This document shows, piece by piece, positions 1 to 10,804 of a stretch of 64,000 bases of DNA. The DNA lies in contig CP114493.1 of the NCBI GenBank assembly GCA_027186245.1, positions 7,509,501 to 7,573,500 of the forward strand, read 5' to 3'. A model generated the notes under the pieces. The model ran no database searches and had not been told where the DNA came from. It saw only the letters and a program-made list of their open reading frames with translations. The position numbers and the translations under genes are program-made. Every line of letters starts with the position of its first letter. Position 1 is the first letter of the stretch. The stretch is from Coriaria nepalensis (lineage: Eukaryota; Streptophyta; Magnoliopsida; Cucurbitales; Coriariaceae).

Positions 1-405
1 TGATATTGGTAAGAGCAGAGGGAATCAGGAGTATCAATGTAATGTAGAGGAGAAGACCAATGGTATCGAAACTTGACGCGATCTGCCCAATCACAAACAC
101 TCCCCAAATTGTTCTCTGCGTACTCCGGAAGCAGTTTCCCTACAGCATCTGCTGCTGCTTTGCTCAACCGTGACTGTCCGTCCAATCACAAACACACGCA
201 TATTTAGAGAGAGCAAACTAAAGAGACTGAAGAAGATGGAAAAATAAAATTGATGGAGATGGGTTATGTGTATATGAAAATTGTAAGGAACCTGAGCAAT
301 TTTGCAGATAGTGAAATGACCATCAATACCCCAACCGAAACCGGACTGAAAGAGAAGCATAAGTGAGAGCAAACCCACAGTGAAGACTCCTAAAAAAAAC
401 TCCAT
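1..405 (-). CDS. ENDO2: S1/P1-type endonuclease, ENDO2-like (5' part, cut by window edge)
   Basis: This is the N-terminal part of a plant type I nuclease, a secreted zinc-dependent enzyme that degrades single-stranded DNA and RNA during senescence and cell death. Exon 1 is 292-405 and exon 2 runs from 173 off the left edge; the GT-AG junction restores CKIAQ-SRLSKAAADAV. A hydrophobic signal peptide of about 24 residues ends just before the mature N-terminal Trp (WGIDGH). In this family that Trp and the His of WGIDGH bind zinc. The Asp in CDWAD and the His in LHYIDTPD, also zinc ligands, are present in exon 2. I chose Met at 405 (purine at -3, G at +4, compact signal peptide). An upstream in-frame Met at 453 would add 16 residues without signal-peptide character. 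The ENDO2 assignment over its paralogues rests on the WGxDGHxTICKIAQ and FRYHWSSPLHYI stretches. Confidence 0.88.
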
Positions 406-525
406 TCTTTTGTTACCGGTTGAGATGGGATTCATAGCCGGAGTAGGAAGCAAGTTTGTAACGTATGGGATATTGGGATGTGATCAGGATGGCGTGAAGT
501 ATAGGAAAGTAAAATGGGTGGTTGG

Positions 526-533
526 TTATATAT
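526..533 (-). promoter_or_regulatory. TATA box of the ENDO2-like gene
   Basis: TATATAAC reads on the minus strand about 120 bp upstream of the chosen start codon, so transcription would start near 495-500. That leaves a leader of about 90 bases before Met 405, or about 45 before Met 453. Confidence 0.5.
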
Positions 534-808
534 GCAGTTACTTTCGTTTCTCCTTTTGGTTCAGGAAATAAGTACATATGATATTCTGTCAAATTTGGAT
601 GATTACGCATTGATTGTTTTGGATTACATTTCTCTGTTTTCACACTGAATCCAATCTGAAGGTCTAATTTACAAGGAATGATTCTGGAATCTTTGTTCTG
701 TCATATATTAACAAATATAATAATATTTTTGCCCCTTGCCGGGAAAGGAAAGGAGCATACAGCGGATAGAGATTTTGAAAGCTCAAATGACTTGACAATA
801 TCGACACT

Positions 809-811
<3 letters not shown>

Positions 812-841
<30 letters not shown>
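812..841. repeat. TA dinucleotide microsatellite
   Basis: About 15 uninterrupted TA units. A similar tract lies at 1298-1323. Confidence 0.95.
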
Positions 842-844
<3 letters not shown>

Positions 845-1589
845 TTCCGACCTCCCTGACTTATGGATTCTATTATGGATCTCTCTCGTAATCTCTATGC
901 CTTCGGTGAATCGGAGGCATTTAAGAGAGGCAGCACCATCACCTCATCTTATCTAAAGTTTTGCTCGAGCGTAATTTGCCTAACATTATCCTTTCATTTA
1001 ACATAATAACAAAAGATTATGGTACTATTGAAAATGATCCAAAACAGAGTACAACATTGAAAGCGGTTTGGGCCCGTTAATATTTCCATTTACTTTACAG
1101 CCCATAAGGCATACCCAATTAAAAATTAAAAAGTAAGAAAAAGAGGTTAAATCCTTAAACTTGGTGCAGTGTTAACTACCTGAGACTTACATGCCTTAAA
1201 TTGCAAACTTAAGAACCGCTCTCCTTCTCTCCTCTCATTCCCCGGCATTGCTTTCCCGACGCACCACTCTATGATTATTCGGAATTTCAATTTCAATTAT
1301 ATATATATATATATATATATATAAATTCAAACAAATTTTTGTAAGATTCAATTTGATAAATAAAAATAGATATTTGAAACGGAAACCTTTCTTTACACCG
1401 CACATACATCATCATTACCACATTACCAACATTCATTAAGGTTCCAGAGTTGACGGACGACTTTCCTAAGTTCCCAAACCAGATAAATACATAAAAAATA
1501 AGAATATTCCAAGATGACTTAGAAACATAATTTATAGTTGACACGACTTGCTGCAACGTGGCACACAGCTACATGGTTCCAGCATCATT

Positions 1590-1673
1590 CATTTACCGCA
1601 ACAATCTCTTTGTTACATCCTTTCTGTCTTTCATTTACCGCAACAATCTCTTTGTTACATCCTTTCTGTCTTT
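1590..1673. repeat. 42-bp perfect tandem duplication
   Basis: Two identical copies, 1590-1631 and 1632-1673, start CATTTACCGCAACAATC. Because 42 is a multiple of three, three overlapping short open frames carry the doubled peptide, but none resembles a gene. Confidence 0.9.
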
Positions 1674-2151
1674 CTTTTTATTATTATTACTCGTCCTCGT
1701 GCTTCTCGTGTTCATTATTTTATTTATTTATTATTATTTTTTAATTTTTTAATTTTGCAAGGTTTTTAGTCAATAAGGAAATGTCAAGGATTGAGCTGTA
1801 AGCGTAACGTATCGAACAAGGTCCTAAAATAATGAAACATAGAACTACACCAACCGCTAATCTCAACCTCTAGAGTCTGGACGGACCCGTCTCGAATCTA
1901 GAATCGAATCTTTTTGTTGTCTCTCGCCTGTGAAAATACCGTCTTTATCCTCAATCCTACGCTGCCCCGTCCTCGTCATTCTTCTTCAACACTCTCAACT
2001 TCTTACATGACCGTCTTCTAACTTATCATTCGTTGCGGACTCATCTGTCTCAATCTCATCCCCTCCACGCAAAAGCTCTCCCGCCGTTTTGCTTACGTGT
2101 ACCAACCTAACCAACCGTTATCCCACACGTCACCAACCCCACTTCCCGCCC

Positions 2152-2159
2152 TTTATAAA
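2152..2159 (+). promoter_or_regulatory. TATA box of the 2342 gene
   Basis: TTTATAAA lies 183 bp before the ATG in a C-rich promoter. Transcription would start around 2185, giving a leader of about 155 bases. Confidence 0.55.
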
Positions 2160-2341
2160 CCCAACCATCAGCCCTCGTTACCTTTCCTCCCCATCTCTTT
2201 TCGCTTTTCAGTAATACTTTCCGTTTCATCATAAAAATTAAAAACTCAGGATTCCCATTTTCTCTCCCGATCAAAAATTTTATTTTTCTTTCTGGGAGAT
2301 TTGGTTTTTAAATTTAAAATTGCTTAGATAGATAGAGGAAT

Positions 2342-3259
2342 ATGGAAATCCCTGTAATCAGCAGGATTACTCACAAATTAGAAACCGCCGCCATTACCTC
2401 TTCCTTACCAAGCACAACTCTCTTCTCTCAGATCCTCACCACTTCTTTCCTCTCTGACGCTGCTCATAATTTCTGGACATGGAGTGCGATAATCGTGGCT
2501 CTCGTTGCCACTTTCAGCGGCGTAGTTAACCAAATCAAAGTCTTAATCTACACGTTTTACCAGAAAAGACATCCACTTTCCGATCCGATTTACTCAGACA
2601 TTGACGAAGACGACAAGAGCTTTTCCGACGAGGATTTCACCGACGGTTCATCAGATGGATGGTCTGAGGATGAAGAGGACGACGAACCTACTTCAACCTC
2701 GGGGAAATGGGAAGAAACTGACCGATATTTCAACGTCAAAGGCGGCTCTTCTCGTTACTCCGATGACCAGTGGCAGAACGGTCATCCCGGGCTCCGGCGA
2801 AGCCACTTCTCGTGGTCCGATTTCGCAACCGGCCGGAAGAGCGTGGTGAAGCTCTGGGAGAACATAAGGTTAGGATTCCAATTCGACGAGTGCTATGGAA
2901 ACGAGATCTCCGTCTACGATGTGAACAAGGAGAAGAAAATCAGCTCGGTTTTCGCCGGAATGAATCCGATAGCGGCGGTGCCGTGGTCTTCGGCAACGGT
3001 TTTGTCAGCAGAGTCAGACTTAGACGACGTTGTGTCGCTTAAGTTATGGGATACTCGGGTCGGGTCAAGTCCGGCTACGATAGCCGAGTGGAAGCCCTGG
3101 TTGGGGAAGATTGTGGGAGTCCGGTCTGGAGGAGTTGAGAAATTTTACGTACGCAACGACGTCACGGGTGAGTTAGCGGTGGGAGACACGAGGAACGTTA
3201 GATCGCCGTTGACTCATTTAAAGGAGGCTGATGTGCGTTATTACGCTGTGGCGCGATGA
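2342..3259 (+). CDS. Intronless plant protein with N-terminal membrane segment and acidic region
   Basis: A 305-residue single-exon protein of unknown function. Residues 43-66 are hydrophobic (WSAIIVALVATFSGVV) and look like one membrane segment. Residues 82-118 are packed with Asp, Glu and Ser. The region from 150 on is folded-looking and contains short WD-like pieces (VVSLKLWDTR) that do not add up to a WD40 propeller. Codon use, the acidic low-complexity block and a good upstream TATA box support a real gene. By position beside the VQ protein it probably corresponds to Arabidopsis At1g68440 and its paralogue At1g25400, both annotated only as membrane proteins; that link is from memory. Confidence 0.82.
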   Translation: MEIPVISRITHKLETAAITSSLPSTTLFSQILTTSFLSDAAHNFWTWSAIIVALVATFSGVVNQIKVLIYTFYQKRHPLSDPIYSDIDEDDKSFSDEDFTDGSSDGWSEDEEDDEPTSTSGKWEETDRYFNVKGGSSRYSDDQWQNGHPGLRRSHFSWSDFATGRKSVVKLWENIRLGFQFDECYGNEISVYDVNKEKKISSVFAGMNPIAAVPWSSATVLSAESDLDDVVSLKLWDTRVGSSPATIAEWKPWLGKIVGVRSGGVEKFYVRNDVTGELAVGDTRNVRSPLTHLKEADVRYYAVAR

Positions 3260-4547
3260 CGTGTAGTTTATTGTAGTAGGCATTGTTTTATTCTGGTGAG
3301 TTAAGTCGAAGGTGTTCGGATCAAGTCGTTTCGTACCGGACTCTGACTCGGTTAGGTTGGAGAAAATACTTTTTATAAAAAGATATGAAAATTATTAGGT
3401 GGCTTAGGGCACGTTGTAAATATTGTGATTGTTGCAAAGAAATCGAAGTCAATGGCTAAATTGGAGGTTGGTAAATAATAATTGGTTGACATTTATTTGA
3501 ATTTTAAAAGCATGGCTTTTTTGGTAGGAAATTGTTGCGACTCTGTGAGCCTTTTGTTCCACAAGTGTTTAATTTTTTTTAAAATATATATATATATATA
3601 TATTTTTTTTTTCTCACATTTCTTGACCCAAAAAAAATAAGAGAGCCTCGTCAAGAGGTCATTGTCTCATCAAGAGTAAACATGGCATCTTGACTGACAC
3701 ATATATTCGTACTCTCATTATTACACAATCTCATTACATCTAATGAGTAAATCATACGTGTGAAAAGAAGAGAATTCACTCCATTTCTGGGAAGATGACA
3801 ATGGTAATTGGTAGGAAGCACGATCAAGGAAATGATGAAAAAGGAAGAAAAAAGAGGTAATTACGAAAGAGAGGGACAGAAGGCATCGGTAGAGTCATAC
3901 GCATCATGCTTAACTAGTTGGATTGTGTGCTTTCATTATATACGTGTTCACATTGTACGAGTTGACACTTTTCTGTATTTTGTTTTTTTGTTTTTGGTAA
4001 GAATTGACACTTAATTTATGTATACAATAAGTCATCCCACCGCTCTGAAACTTACGACGTATTTTGTCATCAACCCGTTGTTGATGTGGCTTGAATTGAA
4101 GGAATTGATTATCAATGATTATGACGTTTCTACTTTCTTCCGCCACTTCCTCTCTTTGATACCAAACAACAAAAATGAAAACTAGAACAAGCTAGGTAGT
4201 GTTCTTGAGAGAGATTTTACCATCTGTGATCAAATGAGAGAACTAGTAATGTTTATTATAACTAGGGAACATAGTAACATAGTAACATAACTAAATTAAC
4301 TGCCAAGTTGCATCTGAATTTTACCATAATTCTAATCTACATGACTAACAATTTTTGTTTTTGTTCTCTACGGCTTATTGCTCTCCAAATAAAGGGGAAA
4401 GAAAAGAAAGAATCATAAACCCAACTTGATCAAAGAATATGAGATAAAATAAAAATTGAAAAAACAATGTCATATTGACAAGATCGATTAGCAATTTTCT
4501 AATTAAACAAACACGCATGCTTTCTGTCATCGTTGTCTATCTCAAGA
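3260..4547. other. 3' flanks of two convergent genes
   Basis: AT-rich sequence between the end of the 2342 gene and the end of the VQ gene. It includes a short TA tract near 3583-3602. No gene is supported; the short open frames at 3808-4146 lie on both strands and have no recognisable motif. Confidence 0.6.
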
Positions 4548-5093
4548 TTAACCTTGCAATCCATTCAAAAACTCCATGAAGGAAGGAGACAAAGAGCTTA
4601 AGGGATTATTAGATTCAAGACAAGATCTAGAATAACCTCCCCTTTGCGAAAAATCTATCGAACTCGGAGTAAACAACGGAACATTTTCGAAATATCGATT
4701 CATATTCCCTTCATCTTCAACTACTTCAATATTTCCACCGCCATAATTCTCATCTTTAAGGACTGAATACGAATCATTACTATCTTCAGATCTAACAGAC
4801 AGATCTGTAAAAGAAGTTTCCTTGTCTTTGGATCGTGAATAACCGGTGAGTTTTTGAACTAGAGCCATGAATTCTCGTGGTTTTGCATGAATGATCTTCG
4901 GCGAATGCATGTAGATGATCACTGGCTGTCCTTGCTGTTGCTGCTTCTGCTGTTTCTGATTGATGAAGTTGACGGTGGGGCCTGCATTTGGATATGTGGA
5001 GTAGGGTTTCTTGATCAGAGTAGAAGCTCTGTTGATCTTCAATGGAGATGGACGAGGACCATTGATGAAGTACTCTTTCTTTGTAGGCCTCAT
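4548..5093 (-). CDS. VQ8: VQ-motif protein, VQ8-like
   Basis: A 181-residue intronless protein. The VQ motif FMALVQKLTG fits FxxhVQxhTG, the docking site that VQ proteins use to bind WRKY transcription factors in the nucleus and, for some members, sigma factors in plastids. It sits at about residues 75-84, just after the family flank IIYMHSPKIIHAKPREF. The N-terminal NGPRPSPLKI block followed by a Gln-rich stretch (residues 47-55), and the C-terminal SPSFMEFLNGL, are typical of the VQ8/VQ20/MKS1-like subgroup. Lack of introns is usual for plant VQ genes. The gene is divergent from the one at 7329, and the shared upstream region carries six W-boxes, so WRKY control is plausible. Arabidopsis VQ8 is also known as PDE337 (At1g68450). 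Confidence 0.88.
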   Translation of the reverse strand: MRPTKKEYFINGPRPSPLKINRASTLIKKPYSTYPNAGPTVNFINQKQQKQQQQGQPVIIYMHSPKIIHAKPREFMALVQKLTGYSRSKDKETSFTDLSVRSEDSNDSYSVLKDENYGGGNIEVVEDEGNMNRYFENVPLFTPSSIDFSQRGGYSRSCLESNNPLSSLSPSFMEFLNGLQG

Positions 5094-5192
5094 TATAATC
5101 TGTATAAAGAGGAAGAGACTGATTACTAACGTTTGATAGAAGTTAAGCTAAAGTAGACTCAGTTTGGTTGATAGATCAAACGAGAGGAATTA

Positions 5193-5202
5193 CTATATAT
5201 AG
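5193..5202 (-). promoter_or_regulatory. TATA box of the VQ gene
   Basis: CTATATATAG lies about 100 bp upstream of the VQ start codon on the minus strand. A (AT)19 microsatellite begins about 135 bp further upstream. Confidence 0.55.
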
Positions 5203-5332
5203 ACGTACGGAGGGTTTGTTAATTTGGTGTTTGAATATTTAAGGGATTAATTGGTAAAATGCCATCGATTATGACCGTTGACAAATCGATGTATACGGAA
5301 GAGTCTATGAAGGTTCATAAACTTGTATGTAT

Positions 5333-5336
<4 letters not shown>

Positions 5337-5374
<38 letters not shown>
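5337..5374. repeat. (AT)19 microsatellite in the VQ promoter
   Basis: An uninterrupted AT tract of 38 bases, likely length-variable between individuals. Confidence 0.95.
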
Positions 5375-5379
<5 letters not shown>

Positions 5380-5533
5380 GCGTGCAATTGGGTGACGTTG
5401 AAATGCAATTAAAAAAACAAAAAAACAGATTATAGGCGGGAAAAAAGGAGAAGAATTCTGAAGTTTGAAGCGCATGCATGGCTTGTGGCTTGTCAAGTGA
5501 GATTTGCGTTATTTTTATTGGTTAATTGTTACC

Positions 5534-6299
5534 GGTCAAATATTCCAACTGATATTTAGAGAAAAGTAATGTCTTAAACGTTACGGTTAGATTATATCCA
5601 GCAAATTGTTACAACGTTAAAATATCCCGAGAATCCAAAGTCAAACATGTCTGAAAAGAATCAAACTGGGATGAAGACTGAAGGATTTGCATGCAACTTC
5701 TCTCATATTGATGATGAAGTGAAAAGCCGAAACTAGAATTGTCAAAGAAAGAAGATGTAAGTATTAGCATTACGTCATTAGTACTAATTGTCTTAATTAG
5801 GACTTTATCTATTCAAACTTCAAAGTAAATATTTGCTTCTTTATGATTACTTTATTACATAGAAAAGTTAATTAGCGCATGATATTATATTGTAAAGAAA
5901 GGCAATTTTGAATGAACTCTGATCAACATGGGCCTTGTTAATTAGAAAGTCAACCATATTTGTAGCTCGAAAAAACGATGCGATCGATAGCAACAGAGGC
6001 TGGTACTCGGCGCTGAGTGTGAATGCAATTCAATAGTATTTGTTTGAAATCAATATTTTGAATACCATTGGTCTACCATGCATAAGTATAACGGTAGGAG
6101 TTATAATATCTATATTGTTTCAAGATATTAACTAGAGATGGTAGAAGTTATATATATAATATCGTCGTATCTTAACATGTATTGGATAGAGATGAAAAGT
6201 CATAGAGTCAGAATACATAATATTATGATTTAAATATATGTTGACTTTTATGTTTTTCAATATAAGGTTCTGTCGGTCAAGGGCCTAAAGATTGGTCAA
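5534..6299. promoter_or_regulatory. Cluster of six W-box elements between divergent genes
   Basis: TTGACC/T, the WRKY-binding core, occurs at 5534-5539, 5639-5644, 5948-5953, 6275-6280 and 6294-6299 on the minus strand and at 6241-6246 on the plus strand. For random sequence about one per kilobase (both strands) is expected. The cluster lies between the VQ gene (minus) and the gene at 7329 (plus) and could serve either. Confidence 0.45.
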
Positions 6300-7328
6300 A
6301 CCACCGGTATGTTCCGTAAATCTCGTACGGTAATAAATTTGTGTTTTCACACTCGTGAGGGACAACTTATTGACATCCACTTGATAGCCCAGCCCAAATT
6401 CAAGCAAATGGAAAGAAATGAACTTTTGAGGAATACGAAAAAAATCGATGAAAATGAAAATGGAAAAAAGTAAAAAGAAAAAAATTATTATTATATATAT
6501 AAATACGTAGACGGGAAATCAGCAAGGTTTAGGAACCTTCGCAGGTCTCACTCTAATCTCTAATCACACACAGGCCTAACCGTCCTTCCCTCGTTTTTTT
6601 TTTTTTTTTTTTTTTTTTTTTGGAGTTTGAAATAGAGGTGCTTCCGAGCTTCTTCAATCAAAGAGGAGTTTGTACGGTTAACAATCGTGGTATGATTTAT
6701 CTTCTTCTTCATCTTCTTTCTTTTTTCCTCAGAGATTTTTGTTTTCTCGTTTTGAATTTGATTGCTAGCTGTAGATCTATGGCGCTCTCGATTTGTTTTT
6801 CCTTTTCGGATGGTTTGGATCTGGTGCCTAGCTCTTAGTTTTTCCTGTTAGCTTCATCTTTTGTTTGATTTCTGCTTTCCGAGCTTCAATTTTCTAGATC
6901 TCTGGAGAAAAAACATTTCTCATTGGGTTTTGAAATGATTTGAATTTTTTAGGCTGAATAATCAGCTGTAAAAGTGCTAAATCTAGAAATCAACGAAATG
7001 AAAAGATAAGAAACTTTTTCTTTTTTTAAAAAAATATTTAGCTTGGTCGATAGTTTTGATCTCCTTTATCTCCTACGAGATTAAGAGTTTCAAATTATTT
7101 TTTATGTTTCTCTTTATAATCGGATGATGCGAAGAACTGATCCTAGAAATGATGCGACTCTCGGTTTTCTCATGAGCATTTTCAAGGATTATTTTACTTT
7201 ACTTCTTGCTTAGCTTCATGGACAGTTCTTCCGTTTTTGTATATGACTTTGTGTTTTGTTTATTTGATTGTTCAGCAGGTTTATTTGTCCCTGAGTTAAA
7301 AAGGATTTACATGAGATCAAGGCAAAAG

Positions 7329-8167
7329 ATGAATCACTGTGCAGCTCTGCATGCTTTCTCAACCAGGGAGGAGGTGAGGAGCTCAGTTTCAGCTGCTACT
7401 CCAGACCGCAGGGACCAACACTTGATCTGTCCAAAACCACGCAGGCTTGGTCTCCTTAACACCACAGTCAATGATCAGCCTCTCAAGTCCCTCAGATGGC
7501 AATTTAAGTAAATTCCCCTCTGCCTCTTTTCTTTTGTTTAATCAATAATTATCTTTCTTTACTATTGCAATATTTTTTTTTTTTTGGGGTTCTTAACATT
7601 TGCGGAATTATGAATTTCAGCCACCATCCAGAGTTTTATGATTCAAAAGCAGGGAGTGAGCTCATGGATATCCTCCTCCCAAAGGTATGATTGCTTCATT
7701 GGTTTGTAATTAAACTACTGTTGTATTAAAATGAACAAGGAATTGGCTACTTGATCAATGAGATATCAAGAGCAAATTGTAATCTGCTATAATTTGTAAA
7801 GCCTGTGTCACTTTTTGACATGCTAATTTTTCTAAAATGGGATAAATGATGTGATCAGGTTGGGTGTGGTGTTGAACAATCAAGTACACAATTGGCCTCT
7901 TCACCCCCTTTTCCATATGGGTCTCCACCAAGCAGAGTAGCTAACCCACTGATTCAAGATGCTCGATTTGGGGATGAGAAGCTCGCATCATTCTTACCAT
8001 CACCACCTGTTCTTCCACCATCAGGTCTGTCTTCTTCTTCGTCTTCACCTGCAAGGAAAGGAGGCTGTGTTAGAGTCAATTTTGGAAATAAACCTTCAGT
8101 GAGAATCGAGGGGTTTGATTGCCTAGATAGGGATCAGCGAAATTGCAGCATCCCAACCCTTGCATAA
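7329..8167 (+). CDS. Small plant-specific protein, At1g68490-like
   Basis: Three coding exons (7329-7507, 7621-7684, 7859-8167) with GT-AG introns give 183 residues. I do not know its function. Visible blocks are LICPKPRRLG (N-terminal third), LRWQFNHHPEFYDSKAGSEL across the first splice, ILLPK-VGCGVEQ, and a Pro/Ser-rich SSPPFPYGSPPSRVANPL. The C-terminal half includes RKGGCVRVNFGNKPSVRIEGFDCL. No signal peptide or membrane segment is seen. I start at MNHCAA; MRSRQK, 18 bases upstream in frame, is an alternative. A 5' leader exon near 6530-6690 ends at GTG|GTATGA, and the next acceptor lies just before 7277, so a leader intron is likely. The family annotation is from memory of the Arabidopsis locus. 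Confidence 0.8.
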
Positions 8168-9896
8168 ACCCCTATATTAAATTTTCAGGACAAAAAAGTA
8201 AGTACATAGGTTAATGAGAAAGCTAGAATTACTAAAAACTTTGATAGTATGAGATGAGTTTTGAAATTATCAGGAGAGGGAAAAGAGGGAGGTATACACA
8301 TCCCTTCACTCTCTGTATATATGTTTGAAGCGTTTGCTCTGTATATATTAGCAAAAGAATGTAAATGAGTGAGTTTATGTTGGTCAATTAATAGAACTGT
8401 TGAAGATAGTTAAAGAGGAGGGTTCCTTAGGCTTTCGTAGATTGAGAAAACAGTGTCTTATCATCATGCTCTTTGTGTACAAGAGTCCATAAGAGGTGTT
8501 GGGAAATTTGCCCCTCTTAGTCCTATTTCTTTTTCTGGGTTTCATTTATAAGATCGAATGTAGCGGCTTATGTCGGAAATCTGTACAAATTGAAGTCGAA
8601 AATTGAGACCAGGTTGTAAACTCCTTACATTGAAAATATACGATTCCTCAATTTGAATACGACTTGCCTACTATATTATCTTGGATTCTCTTCTGTGTAT
8701 ATTTGATCAATCACTCCATATAGCCTTTTAACTTTGAATCTGATCGCTGTTTGTAAAGTGGGGTTGCTTATCTATGCAGCCAACTAAAGACGGTAAGTGG
8801 AAAAGGTCATAAGAAAATAGAATACGACTCCATTGTTGGATTTATTTGAGCTTTTTATGGGGCATCTCAAAAGGAATCCCTCTCGGCATCTTGCTTTTGT
8901 CAAGCAACTTTATTCGATGATGTTTGAGGATATTTCCACATCAGGGTTCAGCGTCAAATGTGGAATTGATATATAGGTACATTGGTAAACACCACATGGT
9001 CTAATCTTAGCGACAAAAAGAGTTCGAATGGCGGTTGGAACCAAATCCAATGGACCAAAAAAAAAGTTGAGAATTAAGTTCTGGGCAAGGCAAAGAGTTT
9101 TTCTCACTTTACTTCTTTATTTTTTTAATAAATAAATTTGTTTCTTTTTAATTTGAAGAGTTGGTACAACACAAGATTATGGTGGAGCCTAAAGGATGTT
9201 TGGTTTTTCTCTTTGCCTGTTCCGACTTCTAAATATGTTTGGTTTGATCATAACGTCTGCGCTTACAATTTTTAAGTTGTATTGCTCCTAATTCTCACCT
9301 AACCCTTTGCCATGCACTTCCTACCGGGAGATGAGAATTTGTTTCTTAGAACAGATACAATCATTTTTATCAGGGGAGCTCAGACTTGGTAGGGTCCTTT
9401 GCACCCACTCGGATAGTACCAAAACCGGGGGATGGAAATCGATTGCGACCAGTCCTTTGACTCCTTATAAGGATTCATCAAGTAAATGGCAAGGTCAAGA
9501 ATCGAATACAGTTAGAATTGTCTAACATCGCTAATGGAGAAAATATTTGGTTAATGTATAATTAAAGAATTTAATTTTTCTCTATAAGGCTTTTTAAAGA
9601 AAAAAATACTTCAACTCTAAAAATTTAATAAATTTCAGGATGTGACCGGTACAACCACGCTTTAGGAATTCACCCTTGAGCAAGTCCGGATGTTAGAAAA
9701 TTTTGAACGCTACAAATACTGAAACATAAATAATAATAATAATAAAAAAAGAACATATAATATATATTTTTATTTCCTCCATTACAAATTTACAATCGCT
9801 TCCAACTGAAAATTAGAGAGTCAAATAGAGTTGAAAGAAAAAAAAAAAGAGAATCACAAATGCGACATTACATAAAAGGAAAGAATTAGAAGCCCC
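8168..9896. other. Intergenic region between the 7329 gene and the rbcS pseudogene
   Basis: The 3' UTR of the upstream gene probably extends to about 8400. The rest, including a somewhat GC-richer patch at 9300-9530, shows no motif that I can assign. A few poly-T and poly-A runs are present. Confidence 0.5.
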
Positions 9897-9915
9897 GGGG
9901 GGGGGGGGGGGGGGG
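9897..9915. repeat. 19-base G homopolymer
   Basis: Nineteen consecutive G on the plus strand, i.e. C on the coding strand of the rbcS pseudogene, right where its last codons fall. Confidence 0.95.
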
Positions 9916-10705
9916 TGCCGGTTTAGGTAATGAGACTGGTGCACTAGACTTGGCTTTTGTTGTCAAAGCCAATTTACGGATGAAGGAGTTGGGGTAAAGC
10001 CTTCTTGGCCTCTTGTAGCTGTTTCAACACTGCGATGCATTGGTGCACCCGAACATAGGTAGCTTCCACATTGTCCAGTATCTTCCATCATAGTAACCGG
10101 GGGATTTGTTGTGCTCACGGTAAACGAACCCGTGCTACATATACAATATCCAATATACAAATCATTTGTTACAGATCTTTCTTGTCTATTCATTTATCTT
10201 AAGAGTTAAACTGTTAGAAGTTATACCTCTAGCTCAAATTCCAAGCAAGGGACCCATCCGTTTAAAAGGGAGGTAGTTTATTTCTTTTAGCAATGATTCC
10301 TCACTGAATGGGGGAAGGTAAGAGAAAGTCTCATACTTCTTCAATCCATTTTGGAGGCCAAACCTACAACATACCCAGAAAAACCAAACCAAAACAAAGA
10401 CAATTCTTACGTCAAGGTTCAAAATACATGTTTACAACTGAAAATATCTTAGAGTACAACTTGAACATGTACAATAATACTTGTTTTGTTCATAGTTAGG
10501 TACTTTTCGATGAAATTACCTGCATGCGTTGTACTCTTCCCCCATTGCTAGCAATAGAGGTAATGTCATTGTTGAGCTTGTGGGTGACAGTGAAGGTAGC
10601 GGCCGACTTGAGGCCCGTGAATGGAGCAATCATGCTTGCATGAGCTGGAGATGCCCGGTTAATGGAAGCAACAGCTGGGGAAGAGAGCATTGAGGAGGAA
10701 GACAT
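9897..10705 (-). pseudogene. rbcS: RuBisCO small subunit (rbcS) pseudogene
   Basis: All three exons of a nuclear rbcS gene are recognisable. Exon 1 (10520-10705) is open and encodes the full chloroplast transit peptide ([19 protein letters not shown] onward, then [10 protein letters not shown] and [15 protein letters not shown]). Exon 2 is 10227-10363 and exon 3 runs from 10134 to about 9897; all four splice sites are intact. The mature part is broken. One extra base follows VWPP in exon 2 and another follows NYL. In exon 3 the frame is open through [17 protein letters not shown] and [14 protein letters not shown], then a one-base deletion brings a stop, with further indels downstream. The transit-peptide processing site, normally Cys-Met, reads Arg-Met. 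The C-terminal codons run into a 19-base homopolymer. A functional copy would make about 180 residues for the Calvin-cycle enzyme in the stroma; this one cannot. Confidence 0.92.
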
Positions 10706-10795
10706 TTTCTTTGGCCTTTTTGGTTTGCTTTTACACAAAGCCTGTGTTGTGTGAATATCAATTTCAGAGGGTCGTGCGTTGTGCTACTTCATGGA

Positions 10796-10804
10796 CCTTT
10801 TATA
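10796..10804 (-). promoter_or_regulatory. TATA box retained by the rbcS pseudogene
   Basis: TATAAAAGG on the minus strand lies about 90 bp upstream of the rbcS ATG, the usual spacing, so the broken copy may still be transcribed. I did not find a clear G-box or I-box further upstream. Confidence 0.5.

Larger units (their letters stand above)
534..2151. other. Intergenic region between divergent genes
   Basis: No gene is seen. It holds two TA microsatellites (812-841 and 1298-1323), a 42-bp tandem duplication at 1590-1673, and pyrimidine-rich promoter sequence leading to the gene at 2342. The short open frames here run through these simple repeats. Confidence 0.7.

Noticed and set aside
1538..1769. 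Three overlapping plus-strand open frames
   Set aside because: They only reflect the 42-bp tandem duplication and a T-rich tract; no start context or family similarity.
9897..10705. A working RuBisCO small-subunit gene
   Set aside because: Exons are in order, but at least four frame-changing indels and internal stops in exons 2 and 3 prevent a mature protein.
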